Source of the DNA: VRUE01 sp963796705
GTDB taxonomy: Bacteria > Actinomycetota > Thermoleophilia > Solirubrobacterales > 70-9
Assembly: GCA_963796705.1 (NCBI GenBank)
Contig: CAWCMK010000003.1
Coordinates: 248,001 to 312,000 of the forward strand
Length of the DNA stretch: 64,000 nucleotides
Direction of reading: 5' to 3'
The notes under the pieces were generated by a model. That model did not search any database and was not told the DNA's origin. It saw only the letters and a program-made list of their open reading frames with translations. Shown here piece after piece: positions 41,476-50,771 of the stretch (positions are counted from its first letter, which is position 1; each line of letters begins with the position of its first letter). Both the position numbers and the translations under genes were made by a program.

Positions 41476-42579
41476 ATGCTCGTCACCTCGGTCGAGGCGG
41501 CCCCGCTGCGGAGCTTGAATCAGTTCCGCGTTGATCTGGAGCCCGGGGTGGTCAGCCTCGTCGGACCCAATGGAACCGGGAAGACGAACCTTCTTGAGGC
41601 GCTCTACTTCGCCCTCACCGGCCGTTCCTTTCGGACCTCCGATCGCCGTGAGCTGATTCCCTTCGGTTGCCCGCTGGCCCGGGCCGAGGCTGTGGTGCGT
41701 GAGGAGGACGGCGTGCTGCGCACGCTGCTGGCCTCGGTGAGTCGCTCCGAGGGACGCCGTCACCTGCTCGACGGCAACCCCGCTGACGCTGCGACGATCG
41801 CCCACCACCGCCCGCTCGTGGCGGTGTTCTCCCCCGATCGTCTCTCGCTGATCAAGGGACCCCCCGCGGAGCGCCGCGCCCATCTTGACGGGTTCGCAGC
41901 AGCCCGCTGGCCGTCACGCTCCGGCCTGCGGCGACGCTACGGACAGGCCCTCGCCCAGCGCAACGCCCTGCTTTCGCGAGTGGCGGCGGGCCGTGCAGAC
42001 ATTGCCGAGCTCGATGTCTGGGACGCGGCTTTGGCGGAGGCCGGCGAGGCCTTAGGCATCGCGCGGGCCGAGACGGTCTCCGCGCTCAAGGCCCCGTTTA
42101 CAGCCGCGGCCGAGGAGCTCGGTCTTGCGCCCGGCGCTGCGATTAGCTATGCCCCGCGGGCTCCCTCCACGGCCACCGAGATTCGAGTTGGCCTTAGTGA
42201 GCGCCTCGACGCGGACCTGAAGCTCGGCCGAAGCTCCTGGGGTCCTCATCTCGACGAGCTCAAGCTCGACGCGGCCGGAGGCCGTTCTTTTCGACGCTTC
42301 GGCTCCCAGGGGGAGCAGCGGGCCGCCCTACTGGCTTTGATTTTCGCCGAGCGAGAGGCCCTGATGTTGGCGGGGAGGCCGCCGCCCCTCCTGCTCCTCG
42401 ACGACGTGATGAGCGAGCTTGACCCCGAGCGTCGCCGCCGCCTGGTCGAGCGACTGCAACGAGGCGGCCAGGCGCTGATCACCGCGGCGGCCGCCGACTC
42501 GCTGCCGGCGCAGGTCGGGGCGGCGCTGGTGACGATGCCCGGGGCGGATTCGGAGAACGGCTTCGCGGAGGCGGCGTGA
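41476..42579 (+). CDS. recF: DNA replication and repair protein RecF
   Basis: 367 residues. Walker A 'GPNGTGKTNLLEALYFALTG', 'RRAHLDGFAAARWPS' of the family core, signature 'RFGSQGEQRAALLALIFAE' and Walker B 'LLLLDDVMSELDPERR' are in place. It is an ABC-type ATPase that loads RecA at gaps. It sits 32 bases after dnaN in the conserved origin order, before the DUF721 gene. Confidence 0.96.
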   Translation: MLVTSVEAAPLRSLNQFRVDLEPGVVSLVGPNGTGKTNLLEALYFALTGRSFRTSDRRELIPFGCPLARAEAVVREEDGVLRTLLASVSRSEGRRHLLDGNPADAATIAHHRPLVAVFSPDRLSLIKGPPAERRAHLDGFAAARWPSRSGLRRRYGQALAQRNALLSRVAAGRADIAELDVWDAALAEAGEALGIARAETVSALKAPFTAAAEELGLAPGAAISYAPRAPSTATEIRVGLSERLDADLKLGRSSWGPHLDELKLDAAGGRSFRRFGSQGEQRAALLALIFAEREALMLAGRPPPLLLLDDVMSELDPERRRRLVERLQRGGQALITAAAADSLPAQVGAALVTMPGADSENGFAEAA

Positions 42580-42604
42580 GGCGCACCGGCGCTCGCCAGG
42601 GCCC

Positions 42605-42910
42605 ATGACCCACCGCCGCGCGCCGCGCCCGGCGGTCGGAGCGCTGCGCGAGGCGCTGCGCCGCAGCGCTCCGAATACGGCTCTCGCGGCGGTTCAGTCC
42701 GTCTGGGCCGAGGCGGTCGGTGAGTCCGTGGCCGCCGTGACCGTACCGTCGTCAGAGCGTGGGGGGACGCTCGTCATCATCTGCTCGGACCCAATCTGGG
42801 CGCAGGAGCTCGAATTGATGCAGGAGCAGCTTCTGGAGCGGCTGCGCGAACACCTCGGAGAGACCACCCCAAAAAAGCTCCGCTTCCGCGCAGGAGAGCT
42901 GACGAATTGA
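42605..42910 (+). CDS. DUF721 / DciA-like protein
   Basis: 101 residues. A KH-like fold of the DUF721 family is indicated by 'LAAVQSVWAEAVGESVAA', 'GGTLVIICSDPIWAQELELM' and 'LRFRAGEL'. Members of this family (DciA) load or regulate the DnaB helicase in bacteria lacking DnaC. The position between recF and gyrB is the usual actinobacterial one. A terminator-like hairpin follows before gyrB. Confidence 0.85.
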   Translation: MTHRRAPRPAVGALREALRRSAPNTALAAVQSVWAEAVGESVAAVTVPSSERGGTLVIICSDPIWAQELELMQEQLLERLREHLGETTPKKLRFRAGELTN

Positions 42911-43066
42911 CATCATTTATCCGTGATTTCCAGGTACTTTCTTCTTTATCGCGAGGTGGTCGAGCGGCCAGAACTGGTATCCTTATGTCAACTCGAATCT
43001 GCCCCGACCCCGGCCAGGAATAGGCCCTTGGGGTTGGGGTTTTCTATGAGATCTGGAAGGGAATAG
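42911..43066. promoter_or_regulatory. Intergenic region before gyrB
   Basis: 156 bases that are locally more AT-rich than the surroundings, with TTTATC and TTATG stretches near 42920-42990, then a terminator hairpin (43002-43045). A ribosome binding site (GGAAGGGA, 43055-43062) lies 5 bases before the TTG start of gyrB. The gyrB promoter probably lies here; as the region is AT-rich near the origin, part of oriC could also be here. Confidence 0.5.
43002..43045 (+). terminator. Intrinsic terminator or attenuator between DUF721 gene and gyrB
   Basis: CCCCGACCCC (43002-43011) pairs with GGGGTTGGGG (43030-43039), 10 pairs with one G-U, and an inner GGCC/GGCC stem. TTTTCT follows directly. This is a classical intrinsic terminator for the dnaN-recF-DUF721 transcript; being 22 bases before the gyrB start it could also attenuate gyrB. 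Confidence 0.75.
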
Positions 43067-45496
43067 TTGGCTGAGAAAACCAAGAGCGGCGGTGGCAAGA
43101 AGAAGCAGGCCGGCTCCTACGGGGCAAAGGACATCACCGTCCTCGAAGGACTGGAGGCGGTTCGCAAGCGGCCCGGCATGTACATCGGCTCAACCGGGCC
43201 CCGGGGGTTGCACCACATCGTCTACGAGGTCGTCGACAACTCTGTCGACGAGGCGATTGCAGGGCACTGCGACAGCGTGCGCGTGCTCCTTCACCCCGAC
43301 AAAAGCTGCACGGTCATCGACAACGGCCGCGGTATCCCGGTCGAAGAATTGAAGAAGGAGAAACGGCCGGCGGCCGAGGTAGTGCTGACGACACTGCATG
43401 CCGGCGGCAAGTTCGGCGACGGCGGTGGTTACAAAGTCTCGGGCGGTCTGCATGGCGTCGGGGTCTCGGTCGTCAACGCGCTCTCTGAGCGGCTTCATCT
43501 GGAGATCAGTCGCGACGGGCACGTCTGGACACAGGATTACGAACGCGGCAAACCGACCGACGATCTGAAGAAAGGGAAGGCGAGCAACTCAACCGGAACC
43601 ACGATCACCTTCCTTCCCGACGACGAGATCTTCGACGAGCTGGACTTCGACTACGCAACGCTAGCCGAGCGACTGCGCGAGACCGCCTTTCTGACACGCG
43701 GTCTGAAGATCGAGTTGGTCGACGAGCGTGGGGCGGGCCAGAGCGACACCTTCCACTACGAAGGCGGGCTGATCGACTTCGTGGCCCATCTCAACGAGAA
43801 TAAGGACCCCCTGCACAAGAAGACGGTCTTTTTCGAGAGCGAGACCGACGACGGCCAGGTTGAGGTGGCCATGCAGTGGAACTCCTCATACCAGGAATCG
43901 GTCTTCAGCTTCGCCAACAACATCAATACCCATGAGGGGGGCTCCCATCTCTCGGGCTTCCGTTCGGCGCTGACCCGCACCCTGAACGCTTACGCCCGGG
44001 GCAAGGGGTTGCTCAAAGACAAGGACGAGAACCTCACCGGCGACGACGTGCGCGAGGGGCTGACGGCGGTCATCTCGGTCAAGCTGCAGGATCCGCAGTT
44101 CGAGGGCCAGACGAAGACCAAACTGGGCAATCCCCCGATCGAGGGTCTGGTGAAAGAGGCGGTCAACCGCAAGCTCGGGGAGTTCTTCGAGGAGAACCCC
44201 GGGGAGGCGCGGCGGATCGTCGGTAAGGCTGTGGACGCTGCGCGCGCACGCCAGGCTGCCCGCAAGGCACGGGACCTGACCCGCCGCAAGTCGGCCCTCG
44301 AGAACTCAACTCTGCCCGGCAAGCTGGCGGATTGCACGGTTCGCGACCCAGCACTCGCTGAGCTATTCATCGTCGAGGGTGATTCCGCCGGCGGCTCGGC
44401 CAAGCAGGGAAGGGACCGCAACACTCAGGCCGTGCTGCCACTGCGGGGCAAGATCATCAACGTGGAGAAGGCGCGAATTGACAAGGTGCTCTCGAACCAG
44501 GAGATCCAGGCGCTGATCACCGCCGTCGGTACCGGCGTCCGCGAGGAGTTCAACCTGGCGGACGCCCGATACCACAAAGTCGTGCTGATGACCGACGCCG
44601 ACGTGGATGGCGCCCACATCCGGACCCTGGTGCTGACCTTCCTCTACCGCGAGATGCGTGAGCTGATCGAAGCCGGTTATGTCTACATCGCAAAGCCGCC
44701 GCTCTACAGGGTGAAAAACGGCAAACAGGAGGTCTACATCGAGCGCGAGGGCGAACTCGAAGAGCTCCTCCTGCGGGACAAGCTGGAGCAGCTCGAGCTC
44801 CGTGACGGGGACGGCGAGCAGCGCAAGCTGACGGCGGCTCGTTGGCAGCGCTTCAACCGGCGCCTCAAAGAGCACGAAGGATGGTCAGATTCGCTGCAGG
44901 CCGACTTCGGCCACGAGCTGGTTGCGTTCCTGTCGGAGGCGAAGGTCCTCGATCGGGGATCGGCCACCCTGGCCGGCGTGAAGAAGCTGCTCGCTGGTGC
45001 CGGTGGGGGCGGCGAGGCCTACGAGACAGAGATTCTCGGCGAGGACGATGGCGCTGTGGAGGTCCGCGCCGTGCACCGCCGCGACGGCCTTGCCCGGACG
45101 TTCACGCTGACGGAGGAGCTTTTCAGGTCAAACGATTACCGACACCTGGTCGAGTCCCATACAGAGCTCCTCAAGCAGGTCGGGCCGCCGCCCTTTGATC
45201 TGGCGCTGGGGGAGAGACGACGTCAGGCCGATTCGTTTCCGGAGTTGCGCCGTGTCGTCCTCGAGCTGGCCAGGCAAGGGGTCCGGTTGCAGCGCTTCAA
45301 GGGCCTCGGCGAGATGAACGCAGAGCAGCTGCGGGAGACCACGATGGACCCGGCGAGCCGCATGCTCGAGCGCGTCCGCGTCGACGACGCGGCGCTCGCT
45401 GAGCGGGTCTTCACGGACCTGATGGGCGACAAGGTCGAGCCACGCAAGGAGTTCATCGAAAAGCATGCGAAGGAAGTGAAGTTCCTCGATGTCTGA
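43067..45496 (+). CDS. gyrB: DNA gyrase subunit B
   Basis: 809 residues, TTG start behind GGAAGGGA. The GHKL ATPase domain has 'YEVVDNSVDEAIAGHCD', 'NGRGIPVEELKKE' and 'GGLHGVGVSVVNALSE'; the transducer and TOPRIM domains have 'FIVEGDSAGGSAKQGRDRN' and 'MTDADVDGAHIRTL'. After 'PPLYRVKNGKQEVYIERE' there is an extra region of about 170 residues (about 565-740) before 'QRFKGLGEMNAEQL'. That insertion is typical of Gram-negative GyrB and absent from most actinobacterial ones. Together with GyrA it introduces negative supercoils. Confidence 0.97.
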   Translation: MAEKTKSGGGKKKQAGSYGAKDITVLEGLEAVRKRPGMYIGSTGPRGLHHIVYEVVDNSVDEAIAGHCDSVRVLLHPDKSCTVIDNGRGIPVEELKKEKRPAAEVVLTTLHAGGKFGDGGGYKVSGGLHGVGVSVVNALSERLHLEISRDGHVWTQDYERGKPTDDLKKGKASNSTGTTITFLPDDEIFDELDFDYATLAERLRETAFLTRGLKIELVDERGAGQSDTFHYEGGLIDFVAHLNENKDPLHKKTVFFESETDDGQVEVAMQWNSSYQESVFSFANNINTHEGGSHLSGFRSALTRTLNAYARGKGLLKDKDENLTGDDVREGLTAVISVKLQDPQFEGQTKTKLGNPPIEGLVKEAVNRKLGEFFEENPGEARRIVGKAVDAARARQAARKARDLTRRKSALENSTLPGKLADCTVRDPALAELFIVEGDSAGGSAKQGRDRNTQAVLPLRGKIINVEKARIDKVLSNQEIQALITAVGTGVREEFNLADARYHKVVLMTDADVDGAHIRTLVLTFLYREMRELIEAGYVYIAKPPLYRVKNGKQEVYIEREGELEELLLRDKLEQLELRDGDGEQRKLTAARWQRFNRRLKEHEGWSDSLQADFGHELVAFLSEAKVLDRGSATLAGVKKLLAGAGGGGEAYETEILGEDDGAVEVRAVHRRDGLARTFTLTEELFRSNDYRHLVESHTELLKQVGPPPFDLALGERRRQADSFPELRRVVLELARQGVRLQRFKGLGEMNAEQLRETTMDPASRMLERVRVDDAALAERVFTDLMGDKVEPRKEFIEKHAKEVKFLDV

Positions 45497-45659
45497 GCCC
45501 GAGCCCGGACGCTGCAAAGCCTCCCCTAGAGCGATCTCCGCTCGCACTAACGGATCGTCAGTGCCCTTTCCTCGTTCCGTGCCCAGCGTTCCCCAATCTG
45601 CTCTTTGTTCGCCGCCCAGCCGACGGCGTGGCCGGCGCGCGCACAAGGCGGTTTCCTAA
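45497..45659. other. Intergenic region between gyrB and gyrA
   Basis: 163 bases. No gene, strong hairpin or clear promoter was recognised. There is no Shine-Dalgarno immediately before the gyrA start, so gyrA may have its own leaderless transcript. Confidence 0.4.
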
Positions 45660-48170
45660 ATGGAGGGCGGCGGTCTTGAGGCGCTGACGGGCCGCATCGA
45701 GGAGCGCGACCTGACAACGGAGATGCGCTCCTCGTATCTCGATTACGCGATGAGCGTGATCGTCGGGCGCGCCCTCCCCGATGTGCGCGATGGGTTGAAG
45801 CCGGTGCACCGCCGGGTCCTCTACGGCATGCACGACCTCGGGCTGCAGCCGAACCGCCCCTACCGCAAGTCGGCGACGATCGTCGGTGAGGTGATGGGGA
45901 AATACCATCCCCACGGCGACTCGGCGATCTACGACACGCTGGCTCGGATGGCGCAGGACTTTTCACTGCGCTACCCGCTGGTCGACGGTCAGGGCAACTT
46001 CGGTTCGATCGATGACGACCCCCCGGCGGCGATGCGCTACACCGAGGCCCGCCTGGCGCGACTCTCGACCGAGCTGTTGCGGGACATTGAATCGGACACT
46101 GTCCCGTGGGGCCCGAACTACGACGAGTCCCAGCGCGAGCCACTTGTTCTGCCCGCCCGTTTCCCCAACCTCCTGGTCAACGGCGCGGCGGGCATCGCGG
46201 TCGGGATGGCGACCAACATCCCGCCCCACAATCTGCGCGAGGCGATCGACGCGGTCAAGGCCTACATGGATAACCCCGATATCGACCTCGCGGGGCTGAT
46301 GGAGCACATCAAGGGCCCGGATTTCCCAGGCGGCGGAATCATGAGCGTCGAAGGGATCCGCGATGCCTACGCATCGGGCCGCGCCTCTATTCGGGTCCGG
46401 GCGCGGGCCCATGTCGAGCCGCTCAAGGGAGGCCGCGAGGCGATCGTCGTAACCGAGCTGCCATTCATGGTCAAGAAGGGTGGCGACGGCGGCCTGATTA
46501 CGAAGATCGCCGATCTCGTCCGCGAGAAAAAGATCACTGGCATCTCCGACCTTCGCGACGAGACCGATCGCTCGGGAATGCGGCTGGTGATCGAGACCAA
46601 GCGCGGCGGTGATCCGCCCGAGGTGGTGCTCAACCAACTCTACAAACGCACCTCGATGCAGGCGACCTTCGGGGTCAACATGGTTGCCCTAGTTGACGGC
46701 GTGCCGCGGACACTCTCGCTTAAGGAGCTGGTCGAGCACTACGTCGCCCACCAGCGGGAGGTGATCACGCGGCGCACCCAGCACCAGCTGCGGCAAGCCG
46801 AGGCGCGAGCCCACATTCTCGAGGGCCTTCTGGTCGCGCTCGACAACCTCGACGCCGTGATCGAGCTGATCCGCTCATCAAAGGACACTGAGACCGCAAA
46901 GGCCGGCCTGATCGCCCGGTTCGAGCTCTCCGATGCCCAGGCGCAGGCGATTCTCGATATGCGCCTGGCGCGTCTCACCGCGCTCGAGTCCGACAAGGTC
47001 CGTGACGAGCACAACGACCTGCTCGAGCGGATTGGCGAACTGCGAGCGATCCTCGGGGACCCGGCCAAGATCGACGCGTTGATCGTCGAGGAGCTCGACG
47101 AAGTCGGCGAGCGCTATGGCGATCAGCGGCGTACCGAGGTCACCCACTTCGAGGGGGACATGGACATCGAGGACATGATCGCGGACCAGCAGATGGTGAT
47201 CTCGATAACCCACTCGGGTTACGCCAAGCGACTTCCCCTGGCTACCTACCGTCAGCAGAACCGCGGCGGCCGCGGCGTAATGGGGATGGACCTCAAGGAA
47301 GACGACTACATCGAGCATCTGCACATCTGCTCGACTCATGACTTCCTTCTGTTCTTCACAAACCGGGGGAAGGTCTACCGGCTGAAGGTCTACGAGCTAC
47401 CGGAGGGCTCCCGCACCTCGAAAGGGCGAGCGCTGGTGAACGTTCTGCCGCTACGCGATGGTGAGAAGGTCACGGCGGTGATCCCGACCCGCGACTTCAC
47501 CGAGAATAAGTACCTGGTTTTCGCCACGGCCCGGGGCCTGGTGAAGAAAACTGAGTTCAAGGCGTACAACACGCCAATTCGCGCCGACGGCATCATCGCG
47601 ATCAAGATCCGCGACAAGGACGAGCTCGTCCAGGTCCGACTCACCTCTGGCGACGACGACATCCTGCTGGTATCCAAGTCGGGTCACGCGGCGCGCTTCT
47701 CGGAGACGGCGGTGCGCGCGATGGGCCGCGACACGAGCGGTGTCAAAGGCATGAACGTGTCCGCCAAGGTCGACGGCAAGGAGAACCGGGTATTGGCGAT
47801 GGACGTCGCCCGCGACGATTCCGAGCTTTTCGTCGTCACCGAAAACGGCTACGGCAAGCGAACCTCGGTCGCGGAGTACCCAGTCAAGGGTCGCGGGACC
47901 AAGGGGGTTCTGACGGCGAAGCTGACCGCGAAAAAGGGCGGTCTGGCGGGCGCCCTGATAGTCCGTGAGCACCAGGACCTGCTGTTCATCTCCCAGAACG
48001 GGATGGTCCAACGCACGCGTGCAGGCGGCATCTCGCAAATGGGCCGCCCGACGCAGGGGGTCAAGGTAATGAACATGAAGGAAGACGATGTCGTTTCCGC
48101 GGTCGCTCTGGTTGTCGAGGACTCGAGCACCGCCGAAGCGACTCAGGAGCAGTTCTCCTCAACGGAGTAG
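45660..48170 (+). CDS. gyrA: DNA gyrase subunit A
   Basis: 836 residues. The N-terminal block 'DLTTEMRSSYLDYAMSVIV' and 'RALPDVRDGLKPVHRRVL' is canonical; the quinolone region reads 'HPHGDSAIYDTLARMAQ' with the Ser and Asp of drug-sensitive enzymes. The catalytic Tyr is in 'AMRYTEARLARLS' (about residue 125). The C-terminal DNA-wrapping domain begins with a GyrA box variant 'QNRGGRGVMGM' (about residue 533) and six beta-pinwheel blades follow. It breaks and rejoins DNA with GyrB. Confidence 0.97.
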   Translation: MEGGGLEALTGRIEERDLTTEMRSSYLDYAMSVIVGRALPDVRDGLKPVHRRVLYGMHDLGLQPNRPYRKSATIVGEVMGKYHPHGDSAIYDTLARMAQDFSLRYPLVDGQGNFGSIDDDPPAAMRYTEARLARLSTELLRDIESDTVPWGPNYDESQREPLVLPARFPNLLVNGAAGIAVGMATNIPPHNLREAIDAVKAYMDNPDIDLAGLMEHIKGPDFPGGGIMSVEGIRDAYASGRASIRVRARAHVEPLKGGREAIVVTELPFMVKKGGDGGLITKIADLVREKKITGISDLRDETDRSGMRLVIETKRGGDPPEVVLNQLYKRTSMQATFGVNMVALVDGVPRTLSLKELVEHYVAHQREVITRRTQHQLRQAEARAHILEGLLVALDNLDAVIELIRSSKDTETAKAGLIARFELSDAQAQAILDMRLARLTALESDKVRDEHNDLLERIGELRAILGDPAKIDALIVEELDEVGERYGDQRRTEVTHFEGDMDIEDMIADQQMVISITHSGYAKRLPLATYRQQNRGGRGVMGMDLKEDDYIEHLHICSTHDFLLFFTNRGKVYRLKVYELPEGSRTSKGRALVNVLPLRDGEKVTAVIPTRDFTENKYLVFATARGLVKKTEFKAYNTPIRADGIIAIKIRDKDELVQVRLTSGDDDILLVSKSGHAARFSETAVRAMGRDTSGVKGMNVSAKVDGKENRVLAMDVARDDSELFVVTENGYGKRTSVAEYPVKGRGTKGVLTAKLTAKKGGLAGALIVREHQDLLFISQNGMVQRTRAGGISQMGRPTQGVKVMNMKEDDVVSAVALVVEDSSTAEATQEQFSSTE

Positions 48171-48242
48171 CGCCCTCGTCGGTCAGGGCTGCCTGGAAAC
48201 GCGACCGGGGCACTCGGGTCTCGGGTCTCGGGTCTGCGGGCG
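48171..48242. repeat. Short tandem GGGTCTC repeat between convergent gyrA and HNH genes
   Basis: The 72-base gap between the ends of gyrA and the HNH nuclease gene contains three adjacent copies of a 7-base unit GGGTCTC (about 48214-48234, last copy imperfect). No hairpin terminator is evident. Confidence 0.5.
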
Positions 48243-48749
48243 CTATGCCGCCTGCGGTAGGTACTGCTGCCAGGCCGGCGGGATCTTGGGGCTGGCGACC
48301 TGGATGAAGACGGTGGGCCCGGGTGCCCGCGGGCTCTTGCGAGGGTGCATCTGGATCTCGCGCGGGAGGCGATTGCCCTTGCGCCGGTTGCAGCTCGCGC
48401 AGGCGGCGACGATGTTCTCCCAGACGGACTTACCGCCGCGGCTGCGTGGGATGACGTGATCGACGGTCAAACTCGCCTTGCGCGACCCGCAGTACTGGCA
48501 GGTCCACGAGTCGCGGGCCAGAACCGCGCGACGGGTGATCTTTCGGCGATGGGCTTCGCGAGGAATGCGCACGTAGCTGACGAGACGAATTACGTCGGGC
48601 CGGTCGATCGTCATTCGCTCCGAGTGCAGGGCGCCGTCGCGACGCTCCAGCAGCTCGGCCTTTTCCTTGAGGAGCAACACGGTGGCTCGTCTCAGCGTGC
48701 AGACGTTGATCGGCTCATACGTCGCGTTGAGTACAAGGACTCTCGCCAT
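48243..48749 (-). CDS. HNH endonuclease
   Basis: 168 residues. The N-terminal domain 'VLVLNATYEPINVCTLRRA' is the typical leader of stand-alone actinobacterial/cyanobacterial HNH proteins. The HNH domain has a CxxC pair ('CQYCGSRKASLTVDHVIPRS' with the His), 'GGKSVWENIVAACASCNRRK' with the Asn and second CxxC, and 'GNRLPREIQMHP'. Probably a DNase of unknown biological role, widely conserved and not obviously part of a phage or restriction system here. Convergent with gyrA. Confidence 0.93.
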   Translation of the reverse strand: MARVLVLNATYEPINVCTLRRATVLLLKEKAELLERRDGALHSERMTIDRPDVIRLVSYVRIPREAHRRKITRRAVLARDSWTCQYCGSRKASLTVDHVIPRSRGGKSVWENIVAACASCNRRKGNRLPREIQMHPRKSPRAPGPTVFIQVASPKIPPAWQQYLPQAA

Positions 48750-48783
48750 GTCGAACGGGAATTCTACGCAGGCCCTCCGCGCG

Positions 48784-49620
48784 TCATCCGCGAACCGGAT
48801 AAGAGCCGAGGACCCGAACCGACTCGGCCTTGCCGCGGAGCGCTGCTATTGCCCCGGCGACGGGGGCATCGCCGAGGGAGCCCTCGAGGTCGCAGAAGAA
48901 CATGTAGCGGCCCAGACCCTGGCGCAGCGGCCGCGACTCGATCCTGGTCAGATTCACGCTGCGATCGGAGAACTCGCGCAGCGCATCGACCAGGGCCCCG
49001 GGATGATCCTCGCCGAGCTCAGAGAAGACCAGAGAGGTCTTCCAGGGTCCGATCCCAGCGGCGCCGGCGCCGGCAGGGGCAATCCACACGAACCGAGTCA
49101 CGTTTGTCGCCTCGTCCTCGATTCCCTCGGCGAGGATGAGACCCCCGTATAGGTCTGCTGCCGCCCGCGTCCCGATCGCGGCCCATGGTGCCGCGGACTC
49201 GCAGACCATGCGCACCGCCTCCGCAGTGCTGCTGACGCTGCGGAGCTCCGCGGCGGGCAGACGTTCGCGCAGGTAGCGCGCACACTGGGCAAGCGGTTGG
49301 GGGTGCGAGAGGACGGCTTCGATTCGCCCGGGCTCGAGCTCCTCACGAGCGATCAGATAGGCGCGGACGGCGTAGTCGTGCTCGCCGACAATTTCGACGC
49401 CACGCGCCTCGAAGGCAAGCGCGTCGAGAGTTGCCCTCACCGATCCCTCGATCGAGTTCTCGAAGGGCACCAGCGCACGCTCGGCCTCCCCCCGCTCGAC
49501 CGCGAGGATCGCGTCGTGGACGGTCGCCGTGCGCAACGGCTCGAATCCCCCCTCCGGGCGTGCCTCGCTGAGCGCATCCTCGGTGAAGGTGCCAGCGGGA
49601 CCGAGGTAGGCGATCCTCAA
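48784..49620 (-). CDS. pheA: Prephenate dehydratase
   Basis: TTG at 49620 is preferred: a G-rich Shine-Dalgarno stands just upstream and the protein then begins 'LRIAYLGPAGTFTEDALSEA', the usual PheA start; 278 residues. The catalytic domain includes 'VPFENSIEGSVRATLDAL' and 'NVTRFVWIAPAG'; the C-terminal ACT domain has 'HPGALVDALREFSDRSVNLT' and 'RIESRPLRQGLGRYMFFCDL', the ESRP site for phenylalanine feedback. It makes phenylpyruvate for Phe synthesis. 10 bases after the CARDB-like gene. Confidence 0.94.
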   Translation of the reverse strand: MRIAYLGPAGTFTEDALSEARPEGGFEPLRTATVHDAILAVERGEAERALVPFENSIEGSVRATLDALAFEARGVEIVGEHDYAVRAYLIAREELEPGRIEAVLSHPQPLAQCARYLRERLPAAELRSVSSTAEAVRMVCESAAPWAAIGTRAAADLYGGLILAEGIEDEATNVTRFVWIAPAGAGAAGIGPWKTSLVFSELGEDHPGALVDALREFSDRSVNLTRIESRPLRQGLGRYMFFCDLEGSLGDAPVAGAIAALRGKAESVRVLGSYPVRG

Positions 49621-49630
49621 GCGCGCCCCC

Positions 49631-50674
49631 CTATTCGAATTCGACCGTGTAGGTGGCTTCGTTGTTGGTTGTGATCCCCTCGCCCGGGACCGAGGCGACT
49701 TCAACCTGAATTTCGGCCCTGCCCTTCGGGGCCGGGGTGAGGGCGATCACGACCGTCTGGGTTTCCTGTGGGCCGATGCTGTTGATCGTCTGCGATATCG
49801 GGCTGCCGCCGTTGATCTTCACCGAGACGTTGACCCCGCTCTCGGTCGATTCACCCTGGTTTTGGACTTCGGCTTCGACTTCCGGTGTGCCTTCCACCGC
49901 GACGGCCACGGTCGAGTTGGCGACGAGCGGGGTGCCGCCGATGCTGGTTCCCAACAGCCCGAGCCCATGGATGCCGGAGGTTTCACCGCTCGTGGCGCCG
50001 CTGACCGCCCCCAGCGCGGCTTCCACGGAGCTTTCTTCGAGCCACTTCGTGCCTTCCGGGAGGAAGACGCTCTGCGGCACATCATCGCCTTCGATCCCAT
50101 TGTCAGCGAGCACGCGGTCGATTTCCGGGCGGACCACGGCCGCGTAGAGCACGTCGCTGGCGAGGAACTTCTGCATCTGGTTGGCGATCGCCGCGGTCGC
50201 TTTCTTGGAGCCGACGTTGCCGAGCGCCGTGCTCATTTGATTGGCGATCACATCCATCGCGCCCGCCCGCAGCGTGTAGACGAGTTCCAATGCGTTTTGC
50301 GCGGCTCCCATTCCGCCGGGAGCGCTCAGGCTTTCCACGCGAGTGGCGTCACTGTCCACCGCGCTGCGATCGGCCTTGACCGCAGCAACGAAGTCGGTCA
50401 CAGAGAGTTCTCCCGGTTCGGAGAGCTTGCCGAAGAACGAGTTGCTCGTCTGCTGGGTCCCTTCGACGATCTGGCTGACATTTCGCGCGTAATCGCTGAG
50501 GGCCCGCTGAGCGCGGGCTTCGAGGCAGCCCTTCACGCCCAGGACGACAAGGATCACCAACACCAGGGCGGCCCCAAGCGCGAGCGCGCGGCGCAGCATG
50601 ATCTGCTGACGCTGAGGGCGACGGGGCGCCCTTCGTCGACGCGAGGCGGCACTGCGTGCTGATGACTCCTCCAA
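49631..50674 (-). CDS. Membrane-anchored protein with CARDB-like C-terminal domain
   Basis: Start chosen at TTG 50674 because GGAGA stands 8 bases upstream (ATG 50599 is the alternative); 347 residues. A basic N-terminus ('RRRRAPRRPQRQQIML') leads into a membrane segment at about 29-47. A helical extracytoplasmic part of about 200 residues follows, and the end, 'NSTVAVAVEGTPEVEAEVQN' to 'TPAPKGRAEIQVEVASVPGE' and 'TTNNEATYTVEFE', is a beta-sandwich of the CARDB type. Family function unknown; presumably acts at the outer face of the membrane. Divergent from a Ser/Thr kinase. Confidence 0.75.
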   Translation of the reverse strand: MEESSARSAASRRRRAPRRPQRQQIMLRRALALGAALVLVILVVLGVKGCLEARAQRALSDYARNVSQIVEGTQQTSNSFFGKLSEPGELSVTDFVAAVKADRSAVDSDATRVESLSAPGGMGAAQNALELVYTLRAGAMDVIANQMSTALGNVGSKKATAAIANQMQKFLASDVLYAAVVRPEIDRVLADNGIEGDDVPQSVFLPEGTKWLEESSVEAALGAVSGATSGETSGIHGLGLLGTSIGGTPLVANSTVAVAVEGTPEVEAEVQNQGESTESGVNVSVKINGGSPISQTINSIGPQETQTVVIALTPAPKGRAEIQVEVASVPGEGITTNNEATYTVEFE

Positions 50675-50771
50675 AGTTGGTTCTCCAGGCTGATCGGGTG
50701 GCCGGACAGTATGAACTCTGGCGGGAAAATGCCGCAGGATCCGGCCTTCGCACGCCGAATTCCACGATGCG

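Noticed and set aside
48214..48234. GGGTCTC tandem units as a CRISPR or regulatory array
   Set aside because: Only three 7-base copies without spacers; too short for CRISPR and likely slippage in a non-coding gap.
48243..48749. HNH gene as remnant of an intein or phage
   Set aside because: It is a complete free-standing protein of a widely conserved type, and gyrA and gyrB are uninterrupted.
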